A DNA stretch of 64,000 nt from Anaerolineae bacterium (GCA_023382535.1 JAHDWA010000056.1:1-64000); one strand, 5' to 3'. Shown: positions 43,372-53,482, counted from the stretch's first letter. Numbers and translations: made by a program. The notes: a model not told the origin generated them from the sequence alone.

Positions 43372-44613
43372 GTGATCATTCAATCAAGCAGTAAACCCAA
43401 CCTAAAACAAGGGTTGGTGCTGGGCTTGCTTCTGCTCCTGCTCTTCGCCGCCGACTCTTATGCGATGTATGTTGTCTTTTCCTCCCGTTTTCCCGGCGCA
43501 GCCGATTTCTTTCCGCGCTGGTACGGGGGGCGAGTTTTGCTGCTGGAAGGCCGCAACCCGTACCAGCGGGAGGTGGCTCTGGAAGCGCAACTGGGTCTCT
43601 TTGGGCGTTATACGGAGCCGTGGGAAGATCAGGTCGCCTTTGCTTATCCGCTCTATACCCTTTTTCTCTTTTGGCCGTTGGTCTACGTGCCTTATGCGGC
43701 AGCCCAGGCCATGTGGATGGTTGTTTTACAATTTATCCTGGTTATCGGGACCAGCCTGTGTCTGAAGCTGGTCAGGTGGCAAATACCCTCGTGGCTGCTG
43801 CTTTTGACGATGCTGTGGGCTGTTTTCTTTTACCCCGGCGCGCGGAGCGTCATCTTGGGGCAGTTCTCGGTGGTCGTTTTTGGGTTTTTTGTAACTGCAC
43901 TGTGGGCTGCCGAACAGCGCCGGGATTATGTTGCCGGTGTCTGCCTGGCGCTGACCACCATTAAGCCGCAAATGGTCTTTATGTTGGTGCCGCTGCTGTT
44001 GTTGTGGGCCTTAACCCAGCGGCGCTGGCAGATTATGATTGGCTTTGGCAGCGCCTTGCTCATCTTGACAGGGACGGCCATGCTGCTCGTGCCGACCTGG
44101 CTGCAAGATTTTTACAGCGGCCTGTTTGCCTACTCCGATTATGTTGGCTTCTACTCGCCGATTGAAAACCTGACCCGCACCTTTGCCGCGCCGATTGCTG
44201 TTCCCCTGGCCAATGGCCTGTCGCTGCTGTTGGCCGGCCTGATGCTTTTCTCATGGGGGCAGGTCTGGTTAAAAAAGCCGGGCTGGTTTGTCTATGCCCT
44301 GATGCTGACGCTGATTATTGGCAATTTGGTCGCTTTTCGCTCCGCGACCACCAACCACGTCATTCTTTACCTGCCGCTCTTTCTGTGGTTCCGCCGCATC
44401 AGCGAACTGGACAACAGGGGCAATACGGTGGTATTTTCAGTCCAAACCGGTCTGAACTTACTGCTCTGGTTTGGCTTTCTCAAATTTATCATCGGGACCA
44501 ATTTTGAGCATCCCTTTATGCACGGCTTTTTACCCCTGTTGTTATTAGTGCTCTACCTGGCCGATTGGCGCGGCCTGTTCTCTATCGCTCGAAAAATCGA
44601 GGCGGGCGGGTGA
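43372..44613 (+). CDS. GT87 (DUF2029) membrane glycosyltransferase
   Basis: 413 residues, ~10 TM helices. ADFFPRWYGGRVLLLEG and NPYQREVALEAQ in the first loop, and LTTIKPQMVFMLVP in the centre, follow the GT87 pattern, and it is paralogous to the gene at 41327. GTG start at 43372, one base after the GT2 stop; an ATG at 43370 leads straight to a stop. Ends overlapping the next gene by GTGA. Confidence 0.8.
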   Translation: MIIQSSSKPNLKQGLVLGLLLLLLFAADSYAMYVVFSSRFPGAADFFPRWYGGRVLLLEGRNPYQREVALEAQLGLFGRYTEPWEDQVAFAYPLYTLFLFWPLVYVPYAAAQAMWMVVLQFILVIGTSLCLKLVRWQIPSWLLLLTMLWAVFFYPGARSVILGQFSVVVFGFFVTALWAAEQRRDYVAGVCLALTTIKPQMVFMLVPLLLLWALTQRRWQIMIGFGSALLILTGTAMLLVPTWLQDFYSGLFAYSDYVGFYSPIENLTRTFAAPIAVPLANGLSLLLAGLMLFSWGQVWLKKPGWFVYALMLTLIIGNLVAFRSATTNHVILYLPLFLWFRRISELDNRGNTVVFSVQTGLNLLLWFGFLKFIIGTNFEHPFMHGFLPLLLLVLYLADWRGLFSIARKIEAGG

Positions 44614-46790
44614 AGAAATTTCTCGGCGTTCTGCCCATTCTGTTTGTTCTGTGGCTCTTTGCCATCTTTGGCGGTTTTTATGCGGTGCAGAAACCCTTTA
44701 CCCTGGCGGCGGCAGCGGCTATGGCCAGGGGACTGCTTGACCTGCTGGCAGCCACCTGGCTTGGCTTGCTGGGCTTAGGCTTGGGGCATCGTCTTCTAAC
44801 TTGGTTACAGAAATTAAAAACCTCTAACCTTCCAGCTCTCCCCCCTTCCATCCCCGCTTCAACGTTTGCAACGGGAGAAATCCTCATCCTGGGCTGTGGT
44901 CTGGGCCTGGGCGCGCTGGGCCTGGCGACCTTGGGCCTGGGGCTGGCCGGGCTGTTTTATTCCTGGCTCTTTGCCGGTCTCAGCGTGCTGCTAACCCTCG
45001 CTCTTTGGCCCGATTTTCTGGCCCTGTACCGCCGCCTGCACTGGCCCGCCGACCGCCCCCATCGCCTCACCTTGCTCTACCTGATGGTGGTTGGCTTCTT
45101 TACGTTGGCGGCGGCCCTGCTTCCCCCGATTGACTGGGATGGTCTTTTTTACCATCTGACCGCGCCCAAGCTCTTCATCCAGGTCCACCGCATCAGCCCC
45201 GGCCCTGATATTCCCCACTTCAACTTTCCCTTCCTGGCCGAGATGCTCTTTACCTATGCCATGCTCCTGCGCGGCGATGTTGCCGCCAAGCTGATCCATA
45301 CGCTTTACGGCCTGCTGCTAACCGGGCTGGTCTATCTAACCGCCCGCCGCCATCTCAGCCGGGCATCTGCCTGGCCGGCCGTGCTGATTTTACTATCCAT
45401 GCCGATGATCGTTACCCTGGCCGGCTGGGCTTATAATGATCTGGCCCTGGCTTTCTATCAGTTGGCCGCGCTGTACAGCCTGCTGAGTTATCTATTTCCC
45501 AAGTTTTATAACCCAAATTCCCAAACCATATCCCAAATATCCCAAGAACAAACTTCCTTGGAGGGAAAATGGCTTATCCTGAGCGGCGTCTTCTCCGGGT
45601 TGGCGATGGGCCTGAAATACACCAGTTTTATTGGCCCCTTGACCATTGGATTAATTTTAGTCGGGTCGCAGGTCGCCGGTCGCAGATGGCAGATGGTAGA
45701 TGGCAAAGGGCAGAGGGTATCTTCCCAATCTCAAGTCTCAAACTCCAAAGCCCCATTCACAATTCACAATTTTAACCCTGTGCTCTCCTTCGCTCTACCT
45801 GCCCTCGTCGTTGCTTCGCCCTGGTACCTCAAAAATTTCTTCTTCACCGGCAACCCTTTTTATCCTTTTTTGTCCGGTATGTTTGATGGTCTTTACTGGG
45901 ACTCGTTCCGTGCTGTATGGTACGCTCAGGCAGGCAGCGGTATCGGCTTTGATCTGAAAACCCTGGCTGCCCTGCCTGTGCTGGCGATGCTGGGCGTACG
46001 GGATGTCAACTATTTTGATGGCCGCACCGGGCCGTTGTTTCTGATTTTTTTGCCGCTCCTTTTGCTCTATGGCCTCTTTCGCTACCGCGCCCGCACCTCG
46101 GAGCGACCGCCGGCCCTCGATATTCTCTTCATTTTTGCCCTGGCTCAGTTTCTCTTCTGGACCTTTGGGGTTATCTGGTCGCACTCATTATGGCAGTCCC
46201 GGCTGCTGCTGCCCTGTCTGGCTGCGCTGAGTCCGGTAGTGGGTTGGCTGTGGCAGGATTTGACCCACCTGGACGGGCCTCAATTTTCCATGCACCGCTT
46301 TGTTAACTTGCTGATTGGGCTGGCCCTGGCCCTCAACCTGGTCGAGTTAAGCCTGAACTTTGCCCAGGCCAATCCGCTGGCCTATCTGACCGGCAGCGAA
46401 ACCCGTTCCGAGTATTTGACTCGCCGGTTGGGCGCTTATTACGCCACTATGGAAAAAATAAATGAGATTCTGCCCCCTCAGGCTGTGGTCCTGTTTTTGT
46501 GGGAGCCGCGCAGTTACTTTTGCCAGGTCGAGTGCCGCCCGGACAGTATTTTGGACCGATTGGCTCACGACCAGTATCTTTACGGCAGCGCCGCTAAGAT
46601 CGTTGAAGCCTGGCAAAAAGCGGGGATCACCCATGTTTTGCTCCACCGCCAGGGGTTGGAATTTATCAAGCATGAGGCCACAACAGTGCTCGACCAACCG
46701 GCTCTGGACCAGCTTGAGGTTCTGGAAGCGCGCTATTTTGAGCCGGTATTTGATGTAGTGGGAGCGTACCAACTCTACCGGTTAAAGTAA
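44610..46790 (+). CDS. GT-C-type membrane glycosyltransferase-like protein
   Basis: 726 residues from a GTG at 44610 that overlaps the previous stop (GTGA); an upstream TTG at 44565 would overlap much more. About 12 TM helices. The first large loop holds PPIDWDGLFYHLTAPKLF, an acidic motif like other GT-C enzymes, and a soluble C-terminal domain ends in VFDVVGAYQLYRL. Three segments (about 44815-44870, 45500-45565, 45655-45775) encode polar, repeat-like inserts between TM helices; the largest is rich in Gln/Ser and comes from CAGATGG-type repeats. Donor and acceptor unknown. Confidence 0.72.
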   Translation: MKKFLGVLPILFVLWLFAIFGGFYAVQKPFTLAAAAAMARGLLDLLAATWLGLLGLGLGHRLLTWLQKLKTSNLPALPPSIPASTFATGEILILGCGLGLGALGLATLGLGLAGLFYSWLFAGLSVLLTLALWPDFLALYRRLHWPADRPHRLTLLYLMVVGFFTLAAALLPPIDWDGLFYHLTAPKLFIQVHRISPGPDIPHFNFPFLAEMLFTYAMLLRGDVAAKLIHTLYGLLLTGLVYLTARRHLSRASAWPAVLILLSMPMIVTLAGWAYNDLALAFYQLAALYSLLSYLFPKFYNPNSQTISQISQEQTSLEGKWLILSGVFSGLAMGLKYTSFIGPLTIGLILVGSQVAGRRWQMVDGKGQRVSSQSQVSNSKAPFTIHNFNPVLSFALPALVVASPWYLKNFFFTGNPFYPFLSGMFDGLYWDSFRAVWYAQAGSGIGFDLKTLAALPVLAMLGVRDVNYFDGRTGPLFLIFLPLLLLYGLFRYRARTSERPPALDILFIFALAQFLFWTFGVIWSHSLWQSRLLLPCLAALSPVVGWLWQDLTHLDGPQFSMHRFVNLLIGLALALNLVELSLNFAQANPLAYLTGSETRSEYLTRRLGAYYATMEKINEILPPQAVVLFLWEPRSYFCQVECRPDSILDRLAHDQYLYGSAAKIVEAWQKAGITHVLLHRQGLEFIKHEATTVLDQPALDQLEVLEARYFEPVFDVVGAYQLYRLK

Positions 46791-48289
46791 TGTCAAAGAT
46801 GATTGACTTCAAAGCCGGATTTCATCATCTCAGAAATAATCAGGGCTGGCTGTGGGGAGTCGCCGGGCTGGCCCTGGCGCTGCGACTCTTTCACCTGGGG
46901 GCGTGGTCTTTCTGGCATGACGAAGCCCTGACCATTTTACTGGCCCGTAAACCTCTCTCCGATCTGGTGGCTATTACCGCCGCAGATGTGCATCCCCCGC
47001 TCTATTTTTTGCTGGTCAAATTCTTCCTCCTCTTGGGGCAGAGTGAAGTTGTGGTCAGGCTGCCTTCGGCGTTGTGCAGTGCGGGGGCGGTGGTCATGCT
47101 TTATCTCATTGGACGAGATCTCTTTGAGGAGCGGGTAGGACTGGTCAGTTCGTTCATTATGACTGTCTCACCTTTGCAGCTTTTTTATGCCCAGGAAGCG
47201 CGCATGTATGCTCAACTGCTGCTGTTGACCGGCTGTGCTGTTTGGGCTTTTATCCGCGCCCTTCGCGACAATCGCCGCCGGTGGTGGGGACTGTTTATTG
47301 CCAGCGCCGCCCTGGCCAGTTACACCGCCTACTTCAGCTTACCTATCTTTCTGGCAATGGCGCTCTACGTGCTGCTGGTTGACCGCCGCCGGGAGCGACT
47401 CCTGTCCTTTGGGGTCAGCCTGGTGGTAGTGGTAGGCTTATACCTGCCCTGGCTGGGGGTCTTTTTCTCCCAAACCCGGGCCGTCCTGGCCTCCTACTGG
47501 ATCGAGTCCCCGCATCTGCTGACCCTCTTAACCACCCTCGCCGGTTTTTTTGTAGGTATTTCTCTGCCGGCAGTTTGGACTGCCGTTTCGCTGGCGGTCA
47601 CGCTGTTTGTATTCTTTGCCATTCTGAACAATGTGCGGCATGCTTTTAGCGAAGGGAGCGCCGACTCGTCGGCGTTGTGGTGGTTATTGTTATGGCTTTT
47701 GGTGCCCTTGCTGGGCACTTATCTGGTCTCTCTGGTTCGGCCGCTTTTTCAACTGCGCACGGTTCTGACCGCTTCGCTGCCGGTCTACTTGCTGGTGGGC
47801 TGGGGACTAATTCGAGTGCCTCATCCCCGGCTCAATCAAGGCTTATTTGCGCCCACCATGATGGTCATGCTGCTGGCCCTGTTTAATTTCTATTTCGATC
47901 CTGCCTACAGCAAACCTCCCTGGCGCGAAGCCGCCGCCTACGTTCGTGACCACGCCCAGGTCGGCGATGTAGCGCTCCACGCCAGCGACGGCTCGTATCT
48001 ACCTTTTCTGGTGTACGACCCGACCACCCCCCAGGTTCTACTGCCCGGCGACCCGGAAATCGCCCGGACCAACGCGCCCTCACAGGCCATTGTCACAGCG
48101 GTGACTGTTCCCAGGCAAGAGGTGACGGCGGCTGTTCAGGAGTATCGGCGGGCCTGGCTGGTGCTCGGCATGGATCAGGCGATTGATTATCAGTTGTCTC
48201 AAAAGGATTATTTTGATCAGCATTACCACCTTATGGATGAGATTCGCGTAGGAGGAATTTACATTTTGAGGTATGCCCTTGATGAATAA
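46790..48289 (+). CDS. GT39-like membrane glycosyltransferase
   Basis: 499 residues, ~11 TM helices, with FWHDEALTILLARKP in the first external loop, VHPPLYFLLVKF and AQEARMYAQ, all typical of GT39/ArnT-like enzymes. The ATG shares its A with the TAA stop of the upstream gene (TAATG), showing translational coupling. Paralogue of the gene at 39822 by these motifs. Soluble C-terminal external domain. Confidence 0.82.
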   Translation: MSKMIDFKAGFHHLRNNQGWLWGVAGLALALRLFHLGAWSFWHDEALTILLARKPLSDLVAITAADVHPPLYFLLVKFFLLLGQSEVVVRLPSALCSAGAVVMLYLIGRDLFEERVGLVSSFIMTVSPLQLFYAQEARMYAQLLLLTGCAVWAFIRALRDNRRRWWGLFIASAALASYTAYFSLPIFLAMALYVLLVDRRRERLLSFGVSLVVVVGLYLPWLGVFFSQTRAVLASYWIESPHLLTLLTTLAGFFVGISLPAVWTAVSLAVTLFVFFAILNNVRHAFSEGSADSSALWWLLLWLLVPLLGTYLVSLVRPLFQLRTVLTASLPVYLLVGWGLIRVPHPRLNQGLFAPTMMVMLLALFNFYFDPAYSKPPWREAAAYVRDHAQVGDVALHASDGSYLPFLVYDPTTPQVLLPGDPEIARTNAPSQAIVTAVTVPRQEVTAAVQEYRRAWLVLGMDQAIDYQLSQKDYFDQHYHLMDEIRVGGIYILRYALDE

Positions 48290-50030
48290 GATCTCCTATC
48301 GCACTTACCTGGCCGGTTTCATCACCATTCTGCTCCTGGCCGCGGCGATGCGCTTTTACGCCTTAACTGCCGATGCGCCGATCTACCTGACCCGGTCGCA
48401 GGATTTGAACACGGATGGGCCGAATACAATCGGTCTTGCCCGAGATTGGGTGTTATTTGAGGTCAAACCTTATCCCCATTTGGCTCTCATCTGGCTGGCT
48501 TACTTTTTCTTCTCTACGCTTGGTATTGGTTATTGGCAGGCCAATCTCATCGCCGTAACCAGCAGTCTGCTGGCGATTGTGTTCATCACCGCTTTTGCTC
48601 ACCAGCATTTTGGACGGCGAGCAGCACTGGTGAGTGCTCTCCTTATGACTCTGAATTTTCCTTTTCTTATTTATAACCGTATTCCTATGGTTTATACCCC
48701 CCTGGCCTGTGGACTGGCCATAGCGCTGTACTGTTGGGGACAAGGCTTGCGCCGCTCATGGTGGTTTTTTCTGTCAGGGCTGGTAATCCTGTTTTGCGTG
48801 TTGTATATCAAGATAGCCGGGGTAACTTTTCTGGCGGCTGCCATCTTTGGACTTTTTATTTTGGCCTGGCGGCGCTGGCAGCAGCGGCAGCCGGAAGTAT
48901 GGACACCCTTACTCCTCTTTTCTGCCGGGGCCGCGCTCATGGCCGGAATTGGTTGGTTTCATTTATTAAGAGTGACCACCGTTCAGGCCATCCTGCCCTC
49001 CGATGTGGCCACGCGCACCTTCAATCCCCAGCATGGCCTTGAGGAGAACATCCGCTTTGCCCTTGTCTCGGTCCTTCAATTTGGCATCTATTCCGGGTTT
49101 TTTGTGCGAACCTTTGTCCTTTTTTCTTTGGCCTATGGCTACCTTTTCTATCGGGGCAGCCAATTGTTGGGCAAAAATCGTTCCACTTTGCCCATGAGCG
49201 AGATCATTGTGTTGCTCTACTTAACCTTTACTATCCTCATGCTGTTAGCTTCAAACAGCCAACCTTTCCGCTTTATGATCGCTCTGATCCCACCCATGAG
49301 TCTGGCGGCGGCCCTGGCCCTGGAAACCTGGCTGCGTTCCGACCGGATCACCTTGCCGGCCCGGTTTGGCCGGTTTCAGCTTGTCGTCATTTTGATGGGC
49401 TTAACTTACTTTCTCTACCAGTTTCTGGCCGGAACAGTAAAACTGGGCAGCGCCTTGTACTTAGGCACGAGCCTGGTTGATTACCAGGTAATCCTGGATC
49501 TGCCGCTTCTGTTTGTGATATTAATTGTCTCCCTCTTTCTGGCCCTGGCCGGCATCCTGGCCTTTATCGGGTGGCTGGGTGCAGGCAAACGGGTGCATCT
49601 CAGCCTTCCATCACCCGCTGCCCGCGGCTTGATCGCGCTGCTGGTGGTCGCTGCCATTGCTCTGGGAGATCTCTACCAGTATGGGGCCTGGGCTAGAGAT
49701 CCGCAGTTCTCAATTATGGAGGCTTCCCGCCAAATTACCCGGGATGTAGGGCAAAAGGCTTTGCTGGGCGGCTCCTATGCTTATGTTTTGACTTTAGAAA
49801 ATGACCTGCCCGCCCAGCCTTTTTACAGTTATAATACCAACGTGCCTGTGGGTACGATTGACCCAAAAATCACCCATATCGCTGTAGATGCCGACAGTGT
49901 TTTGAAAGATGCCCCCTTCAATGAGGAGGGGTTGTATAAGATTTACCCTGAAGACATGAAACATGCCAGGCTCGTCAAGTCATATACCTTGCGCGGTTAT
50001 CTCATTAATTTATATGAAATTGAACGGTAG
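48282..50030 (+). CDS. GT39-like membrane glycosyltransferase
   Basis: 582 residues. The ATG at 48282 is preferred to 48273 because GAGG at 48268-48271 is then correctly spaced; either way the gene overlaps the previous stop. About 12 TM helices, a long first loop TRSQDLNTDGPNTIG with the acidic pair, YNRIPMVYTP, and a C-terminal external domain. The divergent catalytic loop (no WxDE) makes substrate inference unsafe. Confidence 0.72.
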   Translation: MNKISYRTYLAGFITILLLAAAMRFYALTADAPIYLTRSQDLNTDGPNTIGLARDWVLFEVKPYPHLALIWLAYFFFSTLGIGYWQANLIAVTSSLLAIVFITAFAHQHFGRRAALVSALLMTLNFPFLIYNRIPMVYTPLACGLAIALYCWGQGLRRSWWFFLSGLVILFCVLYIKIAGVTFLAAAIFGLFILAWRRWQQRQPEVWTPLLLFSAGAALMAGIGWFHLLRVTTVQAILPSDVATRTFNPQHGLEENIRFALVSVLQFGIYSGFFVRTFVLFSLAYGYLFYRGSQLLGKNRSTLPMSEIIVLLYLTFTILMLLASNSQPFRFMIALIPPMSLAAALALETWLRSDRITLPARFGRFQLVVILMGLTYFLYQFLAGTVKLGSALYLGTSLVDYQVILDLPLLFVILIVSLFLALAGILAFIGWLGAGKRVHLSLPSPAARGLIALLVVAAIALGDLYQYGAWARDPQFSIMEASRQITRDVGQKALLGGSYAYVLTLENDLPAQPFYSYNTNVPVGTIDPKITHIAVDADSVLKDAPFNEEGLYKIYPEDMKHARLVKSYTLRGYLINLYEIER

Positions 50031-51711
50031 CCAGGTGGCCAGAGCATACTTATCGGTTGCGCCAAAAATCCTTTTCCGGGAACTGTTTATTCTGTTTGGG
50101 TTGGCCTGTTTGGTCCGTCTGCTGGCGGCCTGGCCCCAGCAGCAGCCGAACTATATGGATGCTGCTTATTCTTATGTCAATGCCTTGAACCTGCTGGCGG
50201 GGCGAGGCTTTGTCGAAGATTTTGTCTGGAATTACCTGGGACAGCCGGGCCTGCCGCCTCAGCCCAGCCACCTCTACTGGATGCCGCTGACCTCCCTATT
50301 GGCTTGGTTGGGGCTGGTCCTGGGCGGAACTTCCTACCGGGCGGCTCAAGTTCCTTTTATTTTATTATCAGCCCTGCTGGCCCCCCTTAGCTATCGAGTC
50401 ACGTATGAAGTTTCCAGCCGGCGGCGACTGGCCTGGCTGGCCGGATTGCTGGCTGTTTTTAGCGGCTTTTACTTCCCCTACTGGACGGCCATTGACAACT
50501 TCACCCCCTTTGCCGTTACCGGCTCGCTGGCCCTGTGGGCGGCCTGGCGGGGGATGGAAAGTAGTAGATGGCAGATGGCAGATGGTAGACGGCAGATAGC
50601 AGATTTGCCTTCCACTATCCACTATCCACTATCCTCTATCTTCAACCCTCAATCCCTCTGGCTTTTCCTCGCGGGTCTTTCCACCGGTCTGGCCCATCTC
50701 GCCCGCGCCGATGGCCCGCTCCTGCTCAGCGCCATTATCCTGCTCTTGTTGTATTACACCCTACGCTCCACGCCCTATGCCCTACGTTTTACGCTCCCTC
50801 TGATCCTTGGTTACCTGGTCATCATGACTCCCTGGTTCATCCGCAACTGGCAGATAATGGGTGCGCCGCTGCCCTCGGCAGGTTCGCAAACCATCTGGCT
50901 GGCCAACTACGACGAGTTGTTTAGCTACGGCCGTGACTTGTCGGCGCGAACTTTCTTTGCCCAAGGACTCGGCCCTGTCCTGCAAGGCCGCTGGTGGGCG
51001 CTGACCATCAATTTGCAAACGGTGCTGGCCGTTTGGGGCATGATCTTTCTGGCTCCTTTGGTTCTCATCGGGGGGTGGCAGTTCCGGCATCACCGATTGA
51101 TGCAGTTGGCCGGGCTGTATGCCCTGCTCTTGTTTCTGGTGATGACCCTGGTGTTTGCCTTCCCCGGCGCGCGGGGCGGCCTGTTTCACTCCGGTGCGGC
51201 TCTCCTACCCTTTATTTATGCCGCTGCCCTGGTTGGTCTGGAAAGCGCGGTAGATTGGGCAGCCGCGCGCCGCCCTCGCTGGGATGCGCTTCTGGCCAAG
51301 CAGTTTTTTGGTTGGGGGCTGGTCATCATGGCGGTCGCCTTGAGCGGCTTTATTTATTACGGACGTGTCTTAAAAAATGACGCCTGGAATAAGGCCGACA
51401 CCCTCTATCCCACCATCGCCGCCTGGGTAGCCCAGCAAAACCCGGCGGCTACGGTTATGATTGGCAACCCCCCCGCCTATCGCTATCACGGCGGTGGGTT
51501 AAGCGTCATGGTGCCCGATGAGAATATCGAAACAACTCTGCAAGCGGCCCGTCATTATCACGTGGATTATCTCATTTTGGACCAGAACCATCCTGCTCCG
51601 CTGGCCGAAGTTTATACCCAAACCGTGACGCATCCGGGCCTTGCCCTGGTTCAAACTTTCACCGATGAGGCCGGCAACCCGGTTTATATTTTCAAACTCA
51701 TGCGTCCTTAG
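50014..51711 (+). CDS. GT-C-type membrane glycosyltransferase-like protein
   Basis: 565 residues from ATG 50014, overlapping the previous gene by 17 bp; the more upstream in-frame ATG (49963) would overlap by 68 bp. First loop QPNYMDAAYSYVNALNLLAGRG and HLYWMPLTSL resemble GT39-family variants in Chloroflexota. About 11 TM helices. A polar insert at ~190-215 (RWQMADGRRQIADLPSTIHY) comes from short repeats at 50555-50650, and YYTLRSTPYALRFTLPL from another repeat (50755-50800). Confidence 0.72.
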   Translation: MKLNGSQVARAYLSVAPKILFRELFILFGLACLVRLLAAWPQQQPNYMDAAYSYVNALNLLAGRGFVEDFVWNYLGQPGLPPQPSHLYWMPLTSLLAWLGLVLGGTSYRAAQVPFILLSALLAPLSYRVTYEVSSRRRLAWLAGLLAVFSGFYFPYWTAIDNFTPFAVTGSLALWAAWRGMESSRWQMADGRRQIADLPSTIHYPLSSIFNPQSLWLFLAGLSTGLAHLARADGPLLLSAIILLLLYYTLRSTPYALRFTLPLILGYLVIMTPWFIRNWQIMGAPLPSAGSQTIWLANYDELFSYGRDLSARTFFAQGLGPVLQGRWWALTINLQTVLAVWGMIFLAPLVLIGGWQFRHHRLMQLAGLYALLLFLVMTLVFAFPGARGGLFHSGAALLPFIYAAALVGLESAVDWAAARRPRWDALLAKQFFGWGLVIMAVALSGFIYYGRVLKNDAWNKADTLYPTIAAWVAQQNPAATVMIGNPPAYRYHGGGLSVMVPDENIETTLQAARHYHVDYLILDQNHPAPLAEVYTQTVTHPGLALVQTFTDEAGNPVYIFKLMRP

Positions 51712-51717
51712 TTGATA

Positions 51718-53376
51718 ATGACCAAAATCGAAAATCGAAAATACCCAAAGGGTACAGTGTCGAAAATTGAAAACCCCCCTCTTTGGCTGTTCGCAGCGCT
51801 CATCTTAGGCTTGTTCTACCTGGCGGTTTCCGCTTGGGGTTACGGTTTTTCCGGCTTTCCCCTCGACGATGCCTGGATTCACCAAACTTACGCCCGCAAC
51901 CTGGCTCGCAGCGGGCAGTTGGCTTTTGTCCCTGGTGTGCCCAGCGCCGGCTCGACTGCTCCGCTGTGGTCGTTTTTGTTAAGTCTGGGCTACCTGCTGG
52001 GTATTCCCTTCAAAATTTGGACTTATGGGCTTGGCCTGCTCCTGTTAGGCTTGACGGCTTGGACAGTGACCCGCCTCGGCCGGCGTCTTTTTCCTGAGCA
52101 GCCAGGGATCGGCTTATGGGCCGGGTTGTTCTGCCTGTTCGAGTGGCATCTCATCTGGGCCGCTGTTTCCGGCATGGAAACGATCCTGTTTGTCTGGCTC
52201 TCCCTCTTCCTCGTGGAGCGATATGTGGCCCCAAAACGAATAGCAAATAGGCGAATAGGCGAATGGTCTGATGCTCATTCGCCACTTGCCGGTTTTGGCC
52301 TCGGCCTTATCGGCGGCCTGCTCGCTTTAACTCGCCCGGAAGGCCTGGGCCTGGTTGGTTTGGTGGGGTTGGCTATGGCCTGCACTTGGTGGGAGCAAAG
52401 AAGGGAACTCAAAGGAACTCGAGGGAAGTTAGAGACTTTTAGAGTTCCGACGAGTTCCTACAAGTTCCCCCTATTGCAGTGCCTGCTCGGGCTGGCTGCC
52501 GGAGTAGTGTTGTTGTTAGCTCCTTATATTGCCTTTCACCTCTGGGCCACCGGCCTGCCCTTTCCCAACACCTTTTATGCCAAACAGGCGGAGTATCGGG
52601 CTGTCCTCGACCATTTTCCGCTCTGGCAGCGGCTTTTTGGCGGTTTTGGCGAGCCGGTCGAGACGGTGCAAGGCGTCTTTCGGGTCATTTTTATTGGCCC
52701 ACAATTCTTGTTGCTGCCGGGTTTACTTTTTGCCGCCTGGCTGACTTTCAAAGAGCGCCGGACCGGCCTCATTCTCATCTGGCTGTGGTGGGTTGGCTTT
52801 TTGCTGCTCTACGGTCTCAGACTGCCGGTGACCTATCAGCATGGCCGCTACCAAATTCCGGCCATCGCCTGGGTGATTTTACTGGGAATCTGGGGAACGG
52901 TGCGCTTGCTGCAAAAAATTCCTGGCCAAAACATCGCCTGGCGTGCCCTTCGCCGGGCGTGGGTATTATCGTTGGCCGTATTGGTGCTGGCTTTTACGGC
53001 AATTGGGGCACAGGCGTATGGACGGGATGTTCGATTTATTGAGAGTGAGATGGTGGCGACCGCCAGGTGGCTCGACAGCCAAACCTCACCCCAAGCGCTC
53101 ATCGCTGCCCACGATATTGGGGCTATTGGCTATTTTACCCAACGCCCCCTCATTGATCTGGCCGGCCTGATTACGCCCGAAGTCATTCCGATTATCAGAA
53201 ACGAAGCCGCCTTGTTTGATTTTATTAACAGCCGCCAGGCCGATTACCTGGTAACTTTTCCTTCGTGGTATCCTGAGTTGACCCGGAATTCAAAACTAAA
53301 TCGTTTATACAGTACCGGCTCGCCCTATCCGCCCCAGGTCGGTGATAATATGACAGTCTACAAGGTAAGCCGGTAA
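51718..53376 (+). CDS. GT-C-type membrane glycosyltransferase-like protein
   Basis: 552 residues from ATG 51718, 6 bp after the upstream stop. First external loop GFPLDDAWIHQTYARNLARSG with the acidic DD pair and SAGSTAPLWSFLL, typical for this subfamily; about 11 TM helices and a C-terminal external domain ending MTVYKVSR. Its first 20 residues (KIENRKYPKG, SKIENPP) and two loops (52230-52275; 52395-52470) are repeat-derived. Last gene of the run. Confidence 0.72.
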   Translation: MTKIENRKYPKGTVSKIENPPLWLFAALILGLFYLAVSAWGYGFSGFPLDDAWIHQTYARNLARSGQLAFVPGVPSAGSTAPLWSFLLSLGYLLGIPFKIWTYGLGLLLLGLTAWTVTRLGRRLFPEQPGIGLWAGLFCLFEWHLIWAAVSGMETILFVWLSLFLVERYVAPKRIANRRIGEWSDAHSPLAGFGLGLIGGLLALTRPEGLGLVGLVGLAMACTWWEQRRELKGTRGKLETFRVPTSSYKFPLLQCLLGLAAGVVLLLAPYIAFHLWATGLPFPNTFYAKQAEYRAVLDHFPLWQRLFGGFGEPVETVQGVFRVIFIGPQFLLLPGLLFAAWLTFKERRTGLILIWLWWVGFLLLYGLRLPVTYQHGRYQIPAIAWVILLGIWGTVRLLQKIPGQNIAWRALRRAWVLSLAVLVLAFTAIGAQAYGRDVRFIESEMVATARWLDSQTSPQALIAAHDIGAIGYFTQRPLIDLAGLITPEVIPIIRNEAALFDFINSRQADYLVTFPSWYPELTRNSKLNRLYSTGSPYPPQVGDNMTVYKVSR

Positions 53377-53470
53377 TGGACAGCGAATAGCAGACAGCGG
53401 ATAGTGGGTTGCAAATCTTCTATACTGTCATCTGCTACCTGCGACTTGCCACCTTGCTACCTGTCACATC
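53377..53470. repeat. Short-word repeat tract downstream of the GT run
   Basis: Words GACAGCGAATAGCAGACAGCGGATAG, given here as GACAGCGAA, TAGCAGACAGCGGATAG, and on the other strand TGCTACCTG, CTTGCCACC, TTGCTACCTGTC recur in the gap. Confidence 0.55.
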
Positions 53471-53482
53471 CTTAAAATTTTC

